In this document: piece after piece, positions 1 through 12,236 of the stretch | Position numbering within the stretch: the first letter of the stretch is position 1 | Layout of the letters: every line of letters begins with the position of its first letter | Assembly (NCBI GenBank): GCA_907163375.1 | Contig: CAJQUW010005232.1 | Coordinates: forward strand, 62,001-126,000 | Length of the DNA stretch: 64,000 nucleotides | Direction: 5' to 3' | Source of the DNA: Prostheceraeus crozeri | Lineage: Eukaryota; Platyhelminthes; Polycladida; Euryleptidae | Made by a program: the position numbers and the translations under genes | The notes under the pieces: model-generated | The model's input: only the letters and a program-made list of their open reading frames with translations | Told to the model about the DNA's origin: nothing | Databases searched by the model: none

Positions 1-636
1 TGCAAAATCATCCACTGCAGAAGTAGTTAAACAAATTCAGATAGTTCGAGCTAGGAAAATTACCACAGCCGATTGAGCAGGACAGGGAAGGCGTACTGAG
101 GGGTGATTTCTACTATTCAGGGAATTCACAATCATAACACAGTAGAAAACAAGAATATTTTGATCGTCTATATTATCTCTCTATAAGCTGAGAATTTCAC
201 TATTGGCGGTTTTGAAGTCGAGACAGAGGAGCATTTAAATGCTATTCATCAGAAATCTCAGGCTACAATAAATAATTTCATTGTGATTCTGACTTCAGAG
301 TCGTTTCATCAATGAAATATTCAAGCTTCTAAAACTTTATTTAGAATTTATTGATGAAAACAGTTTTCTGGTGCATATAATTGCATCTGTAATCGCGAGC
401 TGGATAGGCTAGCTAGGATGTAAACATTTGTCGAATAAAAAAATTTCTGATCCTATTTTAGGCAGCTTAAATATTTCATTATGGAAGCGACGCAAATTCA
501 TATTCAAAATGAAATCTGACAACCTCCGTCAGCTGCAATGAACAACAATACAACTTTCGGTCTCAGCTTTCATCATATACTTCTATCTCCAATTCATAAC
601 TTTGTAGTAGTCACTGGTCATTTATCTCAATTTGAG
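1..636. other. No gene recognised
   Basis: AT-rich non-coding sequence. I see no coding exon, RNA gene or terminal repeat on either strand. The missing N-terminal half of the first SH3 domain (encoded downstream) was looked for here and not found. Confidence 0.5.
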
Positions 637-748
637 ATTGGCGAGAGTTGGTGAAATTTCGACGGGCATCCATTGAATATTGCTTTAAACGCACTCTTGG
701 CAAATCGCCTAACCTAAGTTAGTGCGCCTGCAATGATTAATAAATGCT
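637..748. repeat. Diverged copy of the centre of the fold-back repeat
   Basis: This stretch repeats, in the same orientation, the sequence at about 938-1042. Both carry gtgaaatttcgacgggcat, then a variable A/T-rich segment, then a block ending in cctaagttagtgcgcc. It is probably an older partial copy of the same element, lying just upstream of the complete fold-back. Confidence 0.65.
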
Positions 749-774
749 GCTTTTTGCAAACACAATGTAAATAG

Positions 775-1228
775 AATACTGAGTTTCATCCTCAATTGAA
801 AAATTGAAACAGACCTGAATAGCTGCTATTTCATGCAATATCAGGAATCATCAGCAGGCCTAGTCTACATCTCCAACATCGACACAACTCCCTATTCAAA
901 GTTGCAGGCATTGCCCGTGACAATTTGAAATTTGCAATTAGCAAGTTAGTGAAATTTCGACGGGCATTCATTACATATCACTTTACACACACACTAATGC
1001 CAAGACGCCTAAGTTAGTGCGCCGGCCAAAATGAATGCCCGTCAAAATTTCACTAACTTGTTAATTGCAAATCTCAAATTTACCCTGGCATTGCCTGTAA
1101 CTTTAAATAGGGAATTGTGTCGATGTTTAGAGATGTAGACTAGGCCTGCTGATGATTCCTGATATTGCATGAAATAGCAGCTATTCAGGTCTGTTTCAAT
1201 TTTTCAACTGAGGATGAAACTCAGTATT
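775..1228. repeat. Long inverted repeat (fold-back/MITE-like)
   Basis: Two arms of about 198 bp (775-972 and 1030-1228) are near-perfect reverse complements around a spacer of about 57 bp. The outer ends read aatactgagtttcatcctc on the left and its complement on the right. Differences between arms are scattered single changes and small gaps, so the arms are old or unequally eroded. No ORF lies inside. This is the structure of a fold-back element or palindromic MITE; transcribed, it would form a hairpin of about 200 bp. No convincing target duplication was seen, so the superfamily is open. Confidence 0.85.
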
Positions 1229-3041
1229 TGATAATTCCATTTATAACTTACTTTGATTGTGCATTATTGATATGACTCAATAACTATTTTATGCTCAGGT
1301 CATCTGATGTCGTGAAATCCGATAGTGAAGTCATTATATTTGGTCTCTTGCAAACAACTGAAGGGTCAGATGCATTAACTGTGTTGTTGTAAACAATACC
1401 CTAAATATAGACATTTTATCATCAATCACGAACTTCTCTTGAATTTCAATGTGCTGAGAACACGTTATAGTTGATGTGCAAGCATGTCAGAATCTCGTAC
1501 AAACCTAAATTATGGCTGCTATTATTATTTTTTCTTAAGTGTACATGAACAAAACTCTTATATAATGTCACAAAAATCCGTTCAAGAGGCAGCTTCATGA
1601 AGTAAATAGAAATTAAGACATCATTGAAATCGCTGCGTGCAATGATCAATGATGGAATGAAGTAGTGTCATTGCTAGCTACCTCTTCTGGATGGCAAAGA
1701 CCGTCATTTAATGCTAATTTTATACCATTTTCACTGAATTATTGATAAAAATGAAAACTAGAAAGCCTGTCTGCTGAATAATATAAGTATTTACAATACA
1801 ACTGCAATATTACTTTTCCCATCAAATTGCCAATCCTTAATGCAGTGATAGCAAACCAAATTTCCTCCTCAGCCTTAAGCGACAGGGCTGCAAAATAAGA
1901 GATGTTTTGAAAATACTGGTTAGATTGAATTTGAAATGAGGCATCATCTGAGACTGATGTAGGAATGGAGCGAATGATGATGTGAATTTTATGCTAACAG
2001 TGAGATTGAATCGAGGTATTAGAGTAAATTCATTGACATCTCTGCTTCAGCTCTTGATTTTCCATCTGGTAAGAATTTTCTTCAGCTAAAGCCTTTTCAT
2101 ATGCGCAGATTTGTTTTACCTGTTTGTTGATGATTGTAACCATGAAATGACTTCCGCTTTGATCAAACCTGGACGATGTCAATTTGAAGAACTACTATCG
2201 TTGTAGAGATTCCGAGAAGCCATCGTTGAGGTCAAGTGAGAAGTGAGTTTGAAGGCACAGGTTCATCACAGGTGTCTCGTGTGATTCAATTGCCTGCATT
2301 CAATGGTAGGGCCAATATCAGGGGCTCTCAAACTTGCTGCTGCGTGCATTATGACTGTCGCATTACAGAAAGTGGACTGAGACGATAGTTGTTGAATTGT
2401 GTTGGGAAACTCATTGCCAAATGTTCTACGGATTTTGTGGGGAAGGAGGGGTGGTGGAAGACGTCAATGTTCTCTGCATGGGAGAATTTTCTCTGTTAGG
2501 CTTAGAATCTGCCCTCTGATTAGCGCAATCTAAGCTCTCCTCAGATGCTTATTATTTTTCGTATAGGCTATTCACTGCATCATGGACAATGGGATATTCA
2601 TGCTCGTATGTATTCCAGCATAGACGTCAGAGCTCCAAAAAGATCTAGATATTAGACCGCAAATTGTTCATTTCAGTGAATGAGACTTGGAAGCTTGTTA
2701 CGACACTTGAAGCATTTCTTCATAACATAGTGATGTTACATGTTTTCGTGTACATTGTAATTATTTAAGTGGAGGTTAAAGTGTAATCACCAACGAATAT
2801 CATTTACAATGGCCCGCATGTCGCATCTCGCCTTCAAGTCTTGTCCACTGAAATGGGGAATTTCCCCGGATATTTAGATCTCCTTGGGTGAAACACTTGC
2901 TTAAGTTCATTTCAAATTCATCACAGATTCTTGATTAACAGAAAACGTGATTTCCACAGAATTCAAATATTAAATTTCCAAATATGTTAGAAGTTATTTT
3001 GTACAGATTATCCCTCAGAATAGCGGCATAGAAATAAGAAC
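1229..3041. other. No gene recognised
   Basis: Non-coding, AT-rich. A 67-codon minus-strand frame (1446-1649) has no recognisable domain and is of chance length. Nothing else seen. Confidence 0.5.
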
Positions 3042-3043
3042 TA

Positions 3044-4373
3044 CAGTCCGTTTCATAAAAAGTGGATCATCCTAAAATTTGACTAAATAAAACATAAGTA
3101 TGATACAGAAAGCATTTTTCGTGTTATTTCATGTCCCTAATATATTTAAATGTCCTTATATTATCTGATAAGCTATGATACAGTAACGGTTCTTAAGAAA
3201 CTAATATTTTGTGGCCCTACCCTTATTGTCAATGACATTACCAATTCGTCTAGGCATTGATTCGATTATATCGTTGATTTTTGACTGATCTAACTTTCTC
3301 CACTCTCTTTTTAACAGTGACGTAAGTTGTGATACGCCATCTGTAGGTAGCAGTGAACGACGAACGTTACGTTTTAGAATACTCCATACATTTTCTATGG
3401 GATTCAGATCAGGAGAACGAGCTGGCCAAGATAATGTCCTAAGCCCTAATTGAGACTTGCATAAGATGATTTCGCCAGTGACAGTGACTCATTGGCCATC
3501 TGAGACGTCTTTTTGCATGCTGATCTGATAATTCGATCTGAGAGGGCCTCTTACAGCTCTTGAAATTCGACTCAATAATTCTTCTACGAATACTGGACTT
3601 AGAAATAGACGAGAGTAGTGCAGCCATCTCAGTTAACGAAAGACTTGGATCAACTTTAACAAATCTCAAAATTAGGCGGTCTCTACGTTTGGATGTTTTG
3701 CGTGGACGGCCAGAGCCCTCTTTACAACAGAGTCGAAAACCATCATTATGCCATCGATGCACATTTGTGTAAGGGACATTTAGTCGCTTGCTTGTAGCTC
3801 GCAAAGATAACCCTAGTTCTAGCAAGGCTGGCACTTTGCCTTTTGTGAATGCGATCTCGTTATTGTTCATTTGTGCTTTGTATTGTTTTCAACCGGTAAG
3901 AGATAGATTTCTAGCTGAAAGCAATCAGGAATGCTGTCAACACCACCGCAACGAAGTCAGGAAGCTATGGAACATGAAGTCCAGTTAATCACATGTAGCA
4001 GTTACATTATTGTTGATGAATAATGGTGCTATACTGGCTCTGATTGACAGATTTTCTTTATTTTTGTTTTGCATGATAGCTTTTGGATTGTAGAACAACA
4101 TATTACATAACAAAGGAAACAAATGTAATTTTATAAGAGTGAGGTATGATTTTGTGTAACATTGCTAAATGAAGATCAAATTATCTACTACTTTTTTATC
4201 TATAACAGGAAAACAACTCAATATTCATGCTTGAAATTTCCAACAATGATATTAGTAAGCACAACTGACATATCTTCCAAATTTCAGAGAAATTCGTTCA
4301 AGTTTGGCGGAGTTAGACAAAGTTGAAGTTAAGGCGATGTTTAAGGGTGATCCATTTTTTATGAAACAATCTG
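3044..4373 (-). mobile_element. Tc1/mariner transposon, internally deleted
   Basis: The element is bounded by imperfect terminal inverted repeats of about 30 bp: the left end begins cagtccgtttcataaaaa, and the right end read inward begins cagattgtttcataaaaa. Both are followed by a similar tggatca block. TA dinucleotides flank both ends (3042-3043, 4374-4375), the target duplication used by Tc1/mariner elements. A transposase remnant lies inside on the minus strand. At about 1.33 kb it is shorter than a typical full Tc1 element of about 1.6 kb, matching the loss of the middle of the transposase. It is non-autonomous as it stands. Confidence 0.9.
3201..3870 (-). pseudogene. Tc1-like transposase, catalytic core deleted
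   Basis: The first 130 or so codons (start at 3870) give the paired helix-turn-helix DNA-binding region of a Tc1 transposase: a LRATSKRLNVPYTNVHRW helix, the GSGRPRKTSKRRDR hook between the two HTH halves, then a second HTH ending RRRIIES. After LRWPMSH the frame breaks, and a different frame resumes with LSWPARSPDLNPIENVWSIL, the motif holding the third acidic residue of the DDE/D triad. It ends KGRATKY at a stop at 3201-3203. The region with the first two catalytic aspartates (roughly 130-150 residues) is missing, so the copy cannot be active. Tc1 transposases are normally about 340 residues. Confidence 0.9.
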
Positions 4374-4375
4374 TA

Positions 4376-5652
4376 TTTGAAAAGCATTAGGTGCTGAATA
4401 TATTTGGTCCAATGGTAAAGGCATGCATCAATTCTTTTTTCTGATCATGTTGATTTGTATTTTCTATGCCTGATACTTATTGAGTCTCAATTTAATGAAT
4501 ATACAATGTGCGTGGCAGCATTATGGTTCGTGGCTAGCATGGCTGATTTTTGGCTCGCACATGGCTCTATTTGTCCTGCTCTCACCCTTATCCGCTGACT
4601 GAGTTCGTATAATGGTGGATTAGTGTTTCGAGCTATTGATTAGTCACTTCTAAGAACCTTCAAATGTTTTACCAACCGAAGTAGACTGGAAAGTGAAAAT
4701 ATCTTGCAAGACGGTTACTATTTCGTAGCCATAGAAATAAATTGTCTATCTGAAGTTGATTAGAATGGCGCACAGACGGGGGAACTAAGTTGGGACTTGA
4801 ATAACCAATGAAAAGCTTAGAACTACACATGCGACTGATTTTAACAATCATACAGTGGTTGACAAGTGTTTTTTAAGTTAAATTGTGTGCGATTTCTTGT
4901 GCCGTTATTGTGCATTGCACGAAGCAGCATTTTCGTTCTAGAGATTTTATTGTTATCTATTTCCATGTTCGTAGCTGAAAACTAAGCAAAGTGTATGCTG
5001 CTGTACTGACACGAAGTGGAAGCTGCAAATAAAGTATTGATCCATGAAGTTAATGAGTGATCAGGAAAGCTATTGTCTCGATATTCAATTGTTCTTCATT
5101 TGTGTTGAATATGGCAACGGCGTAGAGTAAATATGATTCTTCGCTTTATTCTTTCCATCAATGGTGAATGACTTGAAAGTAGCTATGATTCGCATACAAT
5201 TCACATCGTATACAAGTCGACCACCGCTGCACGGAACGCATGGTTATCCTTGTTATGCGCGGTATGGTCCAACTTATCGATTGCGATGACCTCGATCACG
5301 CACTCGGATCAGAGCCATGACGTACGGCATGCATTATCTGATAAGCATGTATGAAGCCAATGTAAAAACATTGATTAATAGTGCCGACAAGTGATTCTTG
5401 ATGTTAAGAAGTTTCTTCTCTTTCCTTGATAAAATAGTTTATGGCTGAGTGAATTCGGATTAAAAGATCGTCAGAAACGCACTTGAAGCATGTTTCTATA
5501 ATCTTTGAATGGAATGGAAGGGAAACTCAGTCAGCACAGCTCCGTCACTTTTACTTGGATGGTGTTGGACCTTTGAGATATGAATACTTAGCCTCACAGT
5601 ACCTTCCTCGCGTTGATCTATTGAGATCTCTACATGTAATGTCTTTTTGCAG
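4376..5652. other. No gene recognised; precedes SH3 exon
   Basis: Non-coding. The preceding host exon should end in a GG dinucleotide (first two bases of a glycine codon) before a GT donor and should encode an ALYxY-type SH3 start; none was found here. The last 15 bases are a pyrimidine-rich acceptor (tgtctttttgcag). Confidence 0.5.
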
Positions 5653-5767
5653 TGACCTGAAATTCTCCAAGGGCGATCTGCTCACCTTGATCTCACGTGT
5701 CGACGCGAACTGGTACTGGGCGGAACGTGCATCTGCTGCGGGATTGGTGCCTGCAAATTACGTTCAA
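5653..5767 (+). CDS. Exon: C-terminal part of SH3 domain 1 (POSH/SH3RF-like)
   Basis: SH3 domains bind proline-rich peptides. This 115-bp exon starts with one base completing a split codon, then encodes 38 residues: DLKFSKGDLLTL (RT loop end and diverging turn), the paired motif NWYWAE with the conserved binding-groove tryptophan, and GLVPANYVQ with the conserved proline and tyrosine. It has a strong acceptor (tttttgcag) and a donor gtgagt right after the VQ codons. The open frame continues upstream through the acceptor, but that part (codons before 5653) does not resemble an SH3 and is intronic read-through. DLKFSKGD and the following short linker to a second SH3 are most like SH3RF/POSH scaffold ubiquitin ligases of JNK signalling. 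Another multi-SH3 adaptor is possible. The start of this SH3 lies on an exon not seen. Confidence 0.85.
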
Positions 5768-6747
5768 GTGAGTGTAAACCAGGGGGTGAAAGTTAGGAAG
5801 CAGTTTCTGCGGGCCGATGCAGATATCCAACTGTGTGTGTCTGAAAAAGGGAAAGCTCAATGAACCGTGGCGGACGCGATTCGATTTTCGCGCGATTATG
5901 CATCAATTGAATCAAACTATTAGACTTATAACGTTTGCAAAACAGTAGCAAATCTAATAGAGAGATGTCCTCAGACTTGAACAATTTTAAGCATAAAAAT
6001 TCTGTGACAGCCTAAGATACTGCGCTTCGTCTTACAATGGTTCGTCAGTACGGCTCGAAATGGCCCAGACTAGCTCAGAACATCTACGTAGAATTGACAC
6101 TATAATCCGTCTGGCATAGCCAGTATAGATAAACACAGAACAGCACGTTATGCAGTCCCTTGATCAGCCATTCCAGATATTGCATGTAATTTGACTGACT
6201 ACTGTGGTTTGGATGCGCATAGGTTGGCTTTCAAATTCTCCGGTCTCAATTACTGGCTATTGATGATGGGGAACGAAGAGACTTAAAAGGCAATAAGTAA
6301 CGTGTGTATTCATCTCACTCCTTGAATTCTTTGCAACTTCACTATTCCAGATTGATGTCAAAATTAAATGTTTCTCTTCTCTAGGATATGATTATTTATT
6401 GATTATAAATGTAAACATTAAAATAAGAAAATAAGATTTTCTTCACTTAGAAGTAGTAGATTACCTGGTGGAGTCAATATATATATATATATGCAAGCAG
6501 TTTTCCTAATGTAACTAGAAATATGGCTAAATGGCAATGTAGCTGCTTGTATGACTTCCATGTTTAAGGTTATGCATGATTGCTAGCAGATCACCAATAG
6601 AGGAAAGCCTATCTTAACTAAAATTCTGATCTCAGGTTAAATTCGTTGACTTATCGGGTATTAGAAATACAACCATTTCATAACTGAGCAACATTTACAT
6701 CGCTACTTTCGGGCAAATATCTTGCCCATCTATGGTTGAAAATGCAT
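5768..6747 (+). other. Intron, first part
   Basis: Start of the 3.0-kb intron between the first two SH3 exons. It holds a short (AT)n microsatellite at about 6477-6492 and otherwise nothing I recognise. Confidence 0.6.
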
Positions 6748-8262
6748 GAAACCACCTATTTCACCCAAACATGCCCGCCCACCTATTTCACCCAAATATG
6801 ATGTGCCCGCCCACCTATTTCACCCAAACATGATGTGCCCGCCCACCTATTTCACCCAAACATCCCGCCCACCTATTTCACCCAAACATCCCGCCCACCT
6901 ATTTCACCCAAACATGCCCGCCCACCTATTTCACCCAAACATGCCCGCCCACCTATTTCACCCAAACATGCCCGCCCACCTATTTCACCCAAACATCCCG
7001 CCCACCTATTTCACCCAAACATGCCCGCCCACCTATTTCACCTAAACATGATGTGCCCGCCCACCTATTTCACCCAAACATGCCCGCCCACCTATTTCAC
7101 CTAAACATGATGTGCCCGCCCACCTATTTCACCCAAACATGCCCGCCCACCTATTTCACCCAAACATGCCCGCCCACCTATTTCACCCAAACATGATGTG
7201 CCCGCCCACCTATTTCACCCAAATATGATGTGCCCGCCCACCTATTTCACCCAAACATGCCCGCCGACCTATTTCACCCAAACATGATGTGCCCGCCCAC
7301 CTATTTCACCCAAACATGATGTGCCCGCCCACCTATTTCACCCAAACATCCCGCCCACCTATTTCACCCAAACATGATGTGCCCGCCCACCTATTTCACC
7401 CAAACATGATGTGCCCGCCGACCTATTTCACCCAAACATGATGTGCCCGCCCACCTATTTCACCCAAACATGCCCGCCGACCTATTTCACCCAAACATGA
7501 TGTGCCCGCCCACCTATTTCACCCAAACATGATGTGCCCGCCCACCTATTTCACCCAAACATGCCCGCCCACCTATTTCACCCAAACATGATGTGCCCGC
7601 CCACCTATTTCACCCAAACATGATGTGCCCGCCGACCTATTTCACCCAAACATGATGTGCCCGCCCACCTATTTCACCCAAACATGATGTGCCCGCCCAC
7701 CTATTTCACCCAAACATGCCCGCCCAACTATTTCACCCAAACATGCCCGCCCACCTATTTCACCCAAACATCCCGCCCACCTATTTCACCCAAACATGAT
7801 GTGCCCGCCCACCTATTTCACCCAAACATGCCCGCCCACCTATTTCACCCAAACATCCCGCCCACCTATTTCACCCAAACATGCCCGCCCACCTATTTCA
7901 CCCAAACATGCCCGCCCACCTATTTCACCCAAATATGATGTGCCCGCCCACCTATTTCACCCAAACATGCCCGCCCACCTATTTCACCCAAATATGATGT
8001 GCCCGCCCACCTATTTCACCCAAACATGATGTGCCCGCCCACCTATTTCACCCAAACATGATGTGCCCGCCCACCTATTTCACCCAAACATGCCCGCCCA
8101 CCTATTTCACCCAAACATGATGTGCCCGCCAACCTATTTCACCCAAACATGATGTGCCCGCCCACCTATTTCACCCAAACATGCCCGGCCACCTATTTCA
8201 CCCAAACATGCCCGCCCACCTATTTCACCCAAACATGATGTGCCCGCCCACCTATTTTACAT
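6748..8262. repeat. C-rich minisatellite, 26/27/32-bp units, about 53 copies
   Basis: An almost invariant 23-bp core (cccgcccacctatttcacc plus caaa) is repeated head to tail. Cores are joined by one of three linkers: cat (26-bp unit), catg (27 bp) or catgatgtg (32 bp). Rare variants are cccgccgacc, ccgcccaac, and tatg for catg. The plus strand is very poor in G; the minus strand carries three G-triplets per unit. Predicted proteins made of PAHLFHPNM or PPTYFTQT repeats are only translations of this array. It sits inside the 3.0-kb intron of the SH3 gene. Confidence 0.95.
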
Positions 8263-8278
8263 ATAGGATGTCAGCCCA

Positions 8279-8450
8279 GATGGCAAGAGTAAAAGAGGAG
8301 AAGGAAGGCAAAAGCAAATCTGGAAAAACATGAAAGAAGACCTCAAGCGTGTCGGAGCCCAAGAAGCGGACGACCACGATCGGTCGAAATGAAGGTTCAT
8401 AGTCAAACAGAGGCCGTCTAGCCCAACATCTTCTGGAAACAAGGTCGCAA
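8279..8450 (+). pseudogene. LINE reverse-transcriptase C-terminal tail, remnant
   Basis: Reading from GAT at 8279 gives DGKSKRGEGRQKQIWKNMKE, then DLKRVGAQEADDHDRSK and, after a TGA where the family has tryptophan, RFIVKQRP. This matches the basic GRxxxTWxxxxxxDL....DR..WR tail that ends the ORF of many non-LTR retrotransposons. Only this 3' end remains, as expected of 5'-truncated LINE copies. About 40 bp further on (8490-8580) a frame reading AHVADRAQRNYLENLVSSDP resembles the linker between LINE endonuclease and reverse transcriptase, but that part is too short to be sure. Confidence 0.65.
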
Positions 8451-8780
8451 AAATGGATCAGTAAGTGAGAGAACTTGACGACCAACTATGGCGCACGTGG
8501 CTGACAGAGCCCAACGGAATTACCTGGAAAACCTTGTGTCGTCAGATCCTCGGAGAAATGCAAGAAGTGCTGAATAACAGGTTTTCTTTAACGCGCAAAG
8601 ATGGAGACATATATTCAGATTAGGGACATGTGTCGTAGAGCGGCAATACTCTTATGCGGCCGTAAATTAGGTGCATGAAAGTAAAAAAAATATGGAAAAT
8701 AAGTAATGATACGAAAACAATGAATTTTGAATGAAAATTTTACTGGTTCTTATTATTCTCTTGGATAAATTGACTTTCAG

Positions 8781-8870
8781 ACGTTGTGTATGGAGAAGTC
8801 GGTGCCGGGGATCGCCATCTTCGACTTTCAGAAGGACAGTCCAGCTCGTCAGTATCTGAAGTTTAATCGA
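8781..8870 (+). CDS. Exon: inter-SH3 linker and N-terminal half of SH3 domain 2
   Basis: This 90-bp, phase 0/0 exon encodes 30 residues: a linker (TLCMEKSVP), then GIAIFDFQKDSPARQYLKFN and a final R. AIFDF is the ALYDF motif that opens SH3 domains, and LKF.R(GE) is the LxFxxGD motif, interrupted exactly at the exon end. The acceptor is ttgactttcag and the donor gtaagt. Joined to the exon ending at 5767 (also phase 0), it puts only about ten residues between SH3 1 and SH3 2, close to the spacing in SH3RF1. Joined to the exon starting at 55883, it restores a full SH3 with no gap, which is the main support for the very long intron. Confidence 0.82.
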
Positions 8871-9948
8871 GTAAGTTTCCATCACACGTACTTCTTAATT
8901 TAATGTTGTTTGTGGTGTTCGGCGTTGTAGAAAGCGCTTTTCTTAATATTCTGTTCCGCTCTTCGAATACAAAGATGTTGTCCGCATTTAGCTGCTTGTC
9001 CAACTTCAAATTCACTGATTTGTACATCATCCGAGATTATCGATTAGCTAAGAGCATTAGTTCACTGACTGAGGGCACTGTCATCTATTTTCGGCGATCC
9101 GTTTCCACTTCACTGGGCGATAAATTCGTGGTGGTTAGAAGGACGATTAGATGAATGGCTATTAAAGGTAACTGAAGATCCAATGGATTAGTAGAGACAG
9201 GGAGTCATTCTCAGTTATGGAAATCAATATTGAATTTCATCGGCCTGTGTGGTCATCAAAACAGCGCGCTGAGGTATATACGTAATGAATCAATATTGGC
9301 AATACTTTTATACAGGTACTGAAAAATTCTCTACTTTGAAGTAATGCCAAGAGAAAATAATTCTAAAGTGAAGTTTGTTTGTTTATTGTTTGCATGCTTT
9401 CCCTTCAACGTCATCTTCCAATCTTCGCTGGGTTGCACTGTCGTCTGTTGAAGGTTGATCAACAGTCCGAAGATATATTTCAGACCGCTGACGACTTCTG
9501 TTGTGGATCCTACACCTGTCGCTGGCATAATTGTCTGTTAGATTTACATGGAGTGAAATCCGCATTATTGTCACGCAGAAAATTCTATGCACATACATTT
9601 TGCGATTCTCAGACGTTTAGAGGAGAGACCTGAAAAATATCTAAATATCAATCGCACCAATGTTGATTGTCATCTAAGCAAGTCACCGATAGCAATGTGA
9701 ACGAGATTTGATTTTCTTTGTGTTAGAATAACATGAACTTCCACTTCTAAAGACATCATGTAAATCTAAATCCTTGTATATTCGTAACGTGCGGAAAATT
9801 CTGTGGATGATCTATAGCTAAACTAAAATGACGTTGAATAGGGCCTCTACATCAAATGAATGAACTGTTATATACTAAGCACATCTCTTCAAGACATTGT
9901 AATAGACTCCTTCATTCAACATCATTTTTAAATGAAAATTGAAATTAT
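8871..9948. other. Intron sequence, no feature recognised
   Basis: Overlapping short open frames on both strands (about 8903-9633) show no domain, signal peptide or repeat. Nothing else seen. Confidence 0.5.
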
Positions 9949-11585
9949 CACGGAGACCAATGATGATCACGGACGGTCTCTACTTCGGGACACATCCTGG
10001 GATGATGAGGCAGGACTTCTATCCACTGCACCGTCGCGGAGATCAATGATGCTGACGGACAGTCTCCACCTCGTGACACATCCTGGGATGGTGAGGCAGG
10101 ACTTCTATCCACTGCACCGTCACGAGATCAATGATGCTGACGGACAGTCTCCACCTCGTGACATATCCTGGGATGGTGAGGCAGGACTTCTATCCACTGC
10201 ACCGTCACGGAGACAATGATGCTGACAGACGGTCTCCACCTCGTGACACATCCTGGGATGGTGAGGCAGGACTTCCATCCACTGCACCGTCACGGAGACC
10301 GATGATGCTGACGGACAGTCTCCACCTCGTGACACATCCTGGGATGGTGAGGCAGGACTTCTATCCACTGCACTGTCACGGAGACCAATGATGCTGACGG
10401 ACAGTCTCCACCTCGTGACACATCCTGGGATGGTGAGGCAGGACTTCTATCCACTGCACCGTCACGGAGACAATGATGCTGACAGACGGTCTCCACCTCG
10501 TGACACATCCTGGGATGGTGAGGCAGGACTTCTATCCGCTGCACCGTCAGGGAGATCAATGATGATCACGGACGGTCTCCACCTCGTGACACATCCTGGG
10601 ATGATGAGGGAGGACTTCTATCCACTGCACCGTCGCGGAGATCAATGATGCTGACGGACAGTCTCCACCTCGTGACACATCCTGGGATGGTGAGGCAGGA
10701 TTTCTATCCACTGCACCGTCACGGAGACAATGATGCTGACGGACAGTCTCCACCTCGTGACACATCCTGGGATGGTGAGGCAGGACTTCTATCCACTGCA
10801 CCGTCACGGAGACCAATGATGCTGACGGACAGTCTCCACCTCGTGACACATCCTGGGATGGTGAGGCAGGACTTCTATCCGCTGCACCGTCACGGAGACC
10901 AATGATGCTGACGGACAGTCTCCACCTCGTGACACATCCTGGGATGGTGAGGCAGGACTTCTATCCACTGCACCGTCACGGAGACAATGATGCTGACGGA
11001 CAGTCTCCACCTCGTGACACATCCTGGGATGGTGAGGCAGGACTTCTATCCACTGCACCGTCACGGAGACAATGATGCTGACGGACAGTCTCCACCTCGT
11101 GACATATCCTGGGATGGTGAGGCAGGACTTCTATCCACTGCACCGTCACGGAGATCAATGATGCTGACAGACGGTTTCCACCTCGTGACACATCCTGGGA
11201 TGGTGAGGCAGGACTTCTATCCACTGCACCGTCACGGAGATCAATGATGCTGACGGACAGTCTCCACCTCGTGACACATCCTGGGATGGTGAGGCAGAAC
11301 TTCTATCCACTGCACCGTCACGGAGACCAATGATGCTGACGGACGGTCTCCACCTCGTGACATATCCTGGGATGTTGAGGCAGGACTTCTATCCACTGCA
11401 CCGTCACGGAGATCAATGATGCTGACGGACAGTCTCCACCTCGTGACACATCCTGGGATGGTGAGGCAGGACTTCTATCCACTGCACCGTCACGGAGACC
11501 GATGACGCTCACGGACAGTCTCCACCTCGTGACATATCCTGGGATGGTGAGGCAGGACTTCTATCCACTGCACCGTCACGGGGTA
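9949..11585 (-). repeat. 86-bp satellite, short array (about 19 copies), minus orientation
   Basis: Head-to-tail copies of an 86-bp unit running cacggagaccaatgatgctg, acggacagtctccacctcgt, gacacatcctgggatggtga, ggcaggacttctatccactg, caccgt. Copies differ at a few recurrent sites (gac/gat before caatg, cacatcc/catatcc, gacagtc/gacggtc); some lose one base at gagacaatg. It is the same repeat as the large array at 30136-42872 but in the opposite orientation; minus is used here so that the unit reads as in the large array. 86 is not a multiple of three, so the 82-97-codon frames over it are chance. Confidence 0.97.
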
Positions 11586-12236
11586 TTGTGAGTACTCGAC
11601 CGTTCTCATGAAATGAATGCAGTAAGTGTGAGGAAGAATTCGTCGTTTTTGCTCGCTTATTCTCTTCGTTATTTGAAGAAGGATTTGCAAAGATAGGAAG
11701 ATGGGGTACGAGAGAATCCCCTCTCGGCAGTCCCATGAGACACACTAAGATAACTGCGACGTGAAAGCATAAGGAGAGAAATTAGTCCATTGTAAGACGC
11801 AGACACAGCTGTTGAAAATAAGTGGAATTCCAAATGACTTGGCGAATGTTGTGCGAATTTCGTCAATGGGATTAAATCCGGGATTAAAACTTAGTTCCGA
11901 CTGTGTTGAGTGAATTCATCATCAACACTCAACCTGCTGCTGTTTCCAACCGAATTTTCATCAACTGATCTGATTAGTGACCCGCGAAGTTCCGATACAA
12001 GTCACTTTACCTAAGAATGTCGGTTACGAGTGCGATGCACATCATTGAGCAATAATAATGCTGCCGGTTTCTGTCTCTGATCGTCCACGATCGCTTCCCT
12101 ATCGGGCAGAGTCGGTTCTGCCATCTGAACTTCTACTATCAGGCGCCTACGAAAGGGTATAGGATCAAGAATAACCATAGGCCTAATTGTTCTTAGTTTG
12201 TAAGAAAATAATCAGACGGAGAATAAATGTAGACAT
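11586..12236. other. Intron sequence, no feature recognised
   Basis: Nothing coding or repeated recognised. Confidence 0.5.

Noticed and set aside
1145-1185. Possible hammerhead core ctgatgattcc...gcatgaaatagc in the fold-back arm
   Set aside because: No stem II can form between CUGAUGA and GAAA, and no NUH cleavage triplet is in place.
5483-5863. 126-codon single-exon gene starting at 5483
   Set aside because: Only residues from 5653 to 5767 look like SH3. The stretch before is cut off by a clear acceptor and the stretch after begins with a clear donor, so the long frame is exon plus intronic read-through.
6746-8029. Repetitive proteins PAHLFHPNM / PPTYFTQT
   Set aside because: All frames are open only because of the low-stop 26/27/32-bp repeat; mixed unit lengths change the frame from unit to unit, which a real repeat protein would not tolerate.
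6748-8262. CRISPR-like array (regular short repeats)
   Set aside because: There are no unique spacers: linkers are 3-9 bases and of only three kinds. The context is a eukaryotic intron with no cas genes.
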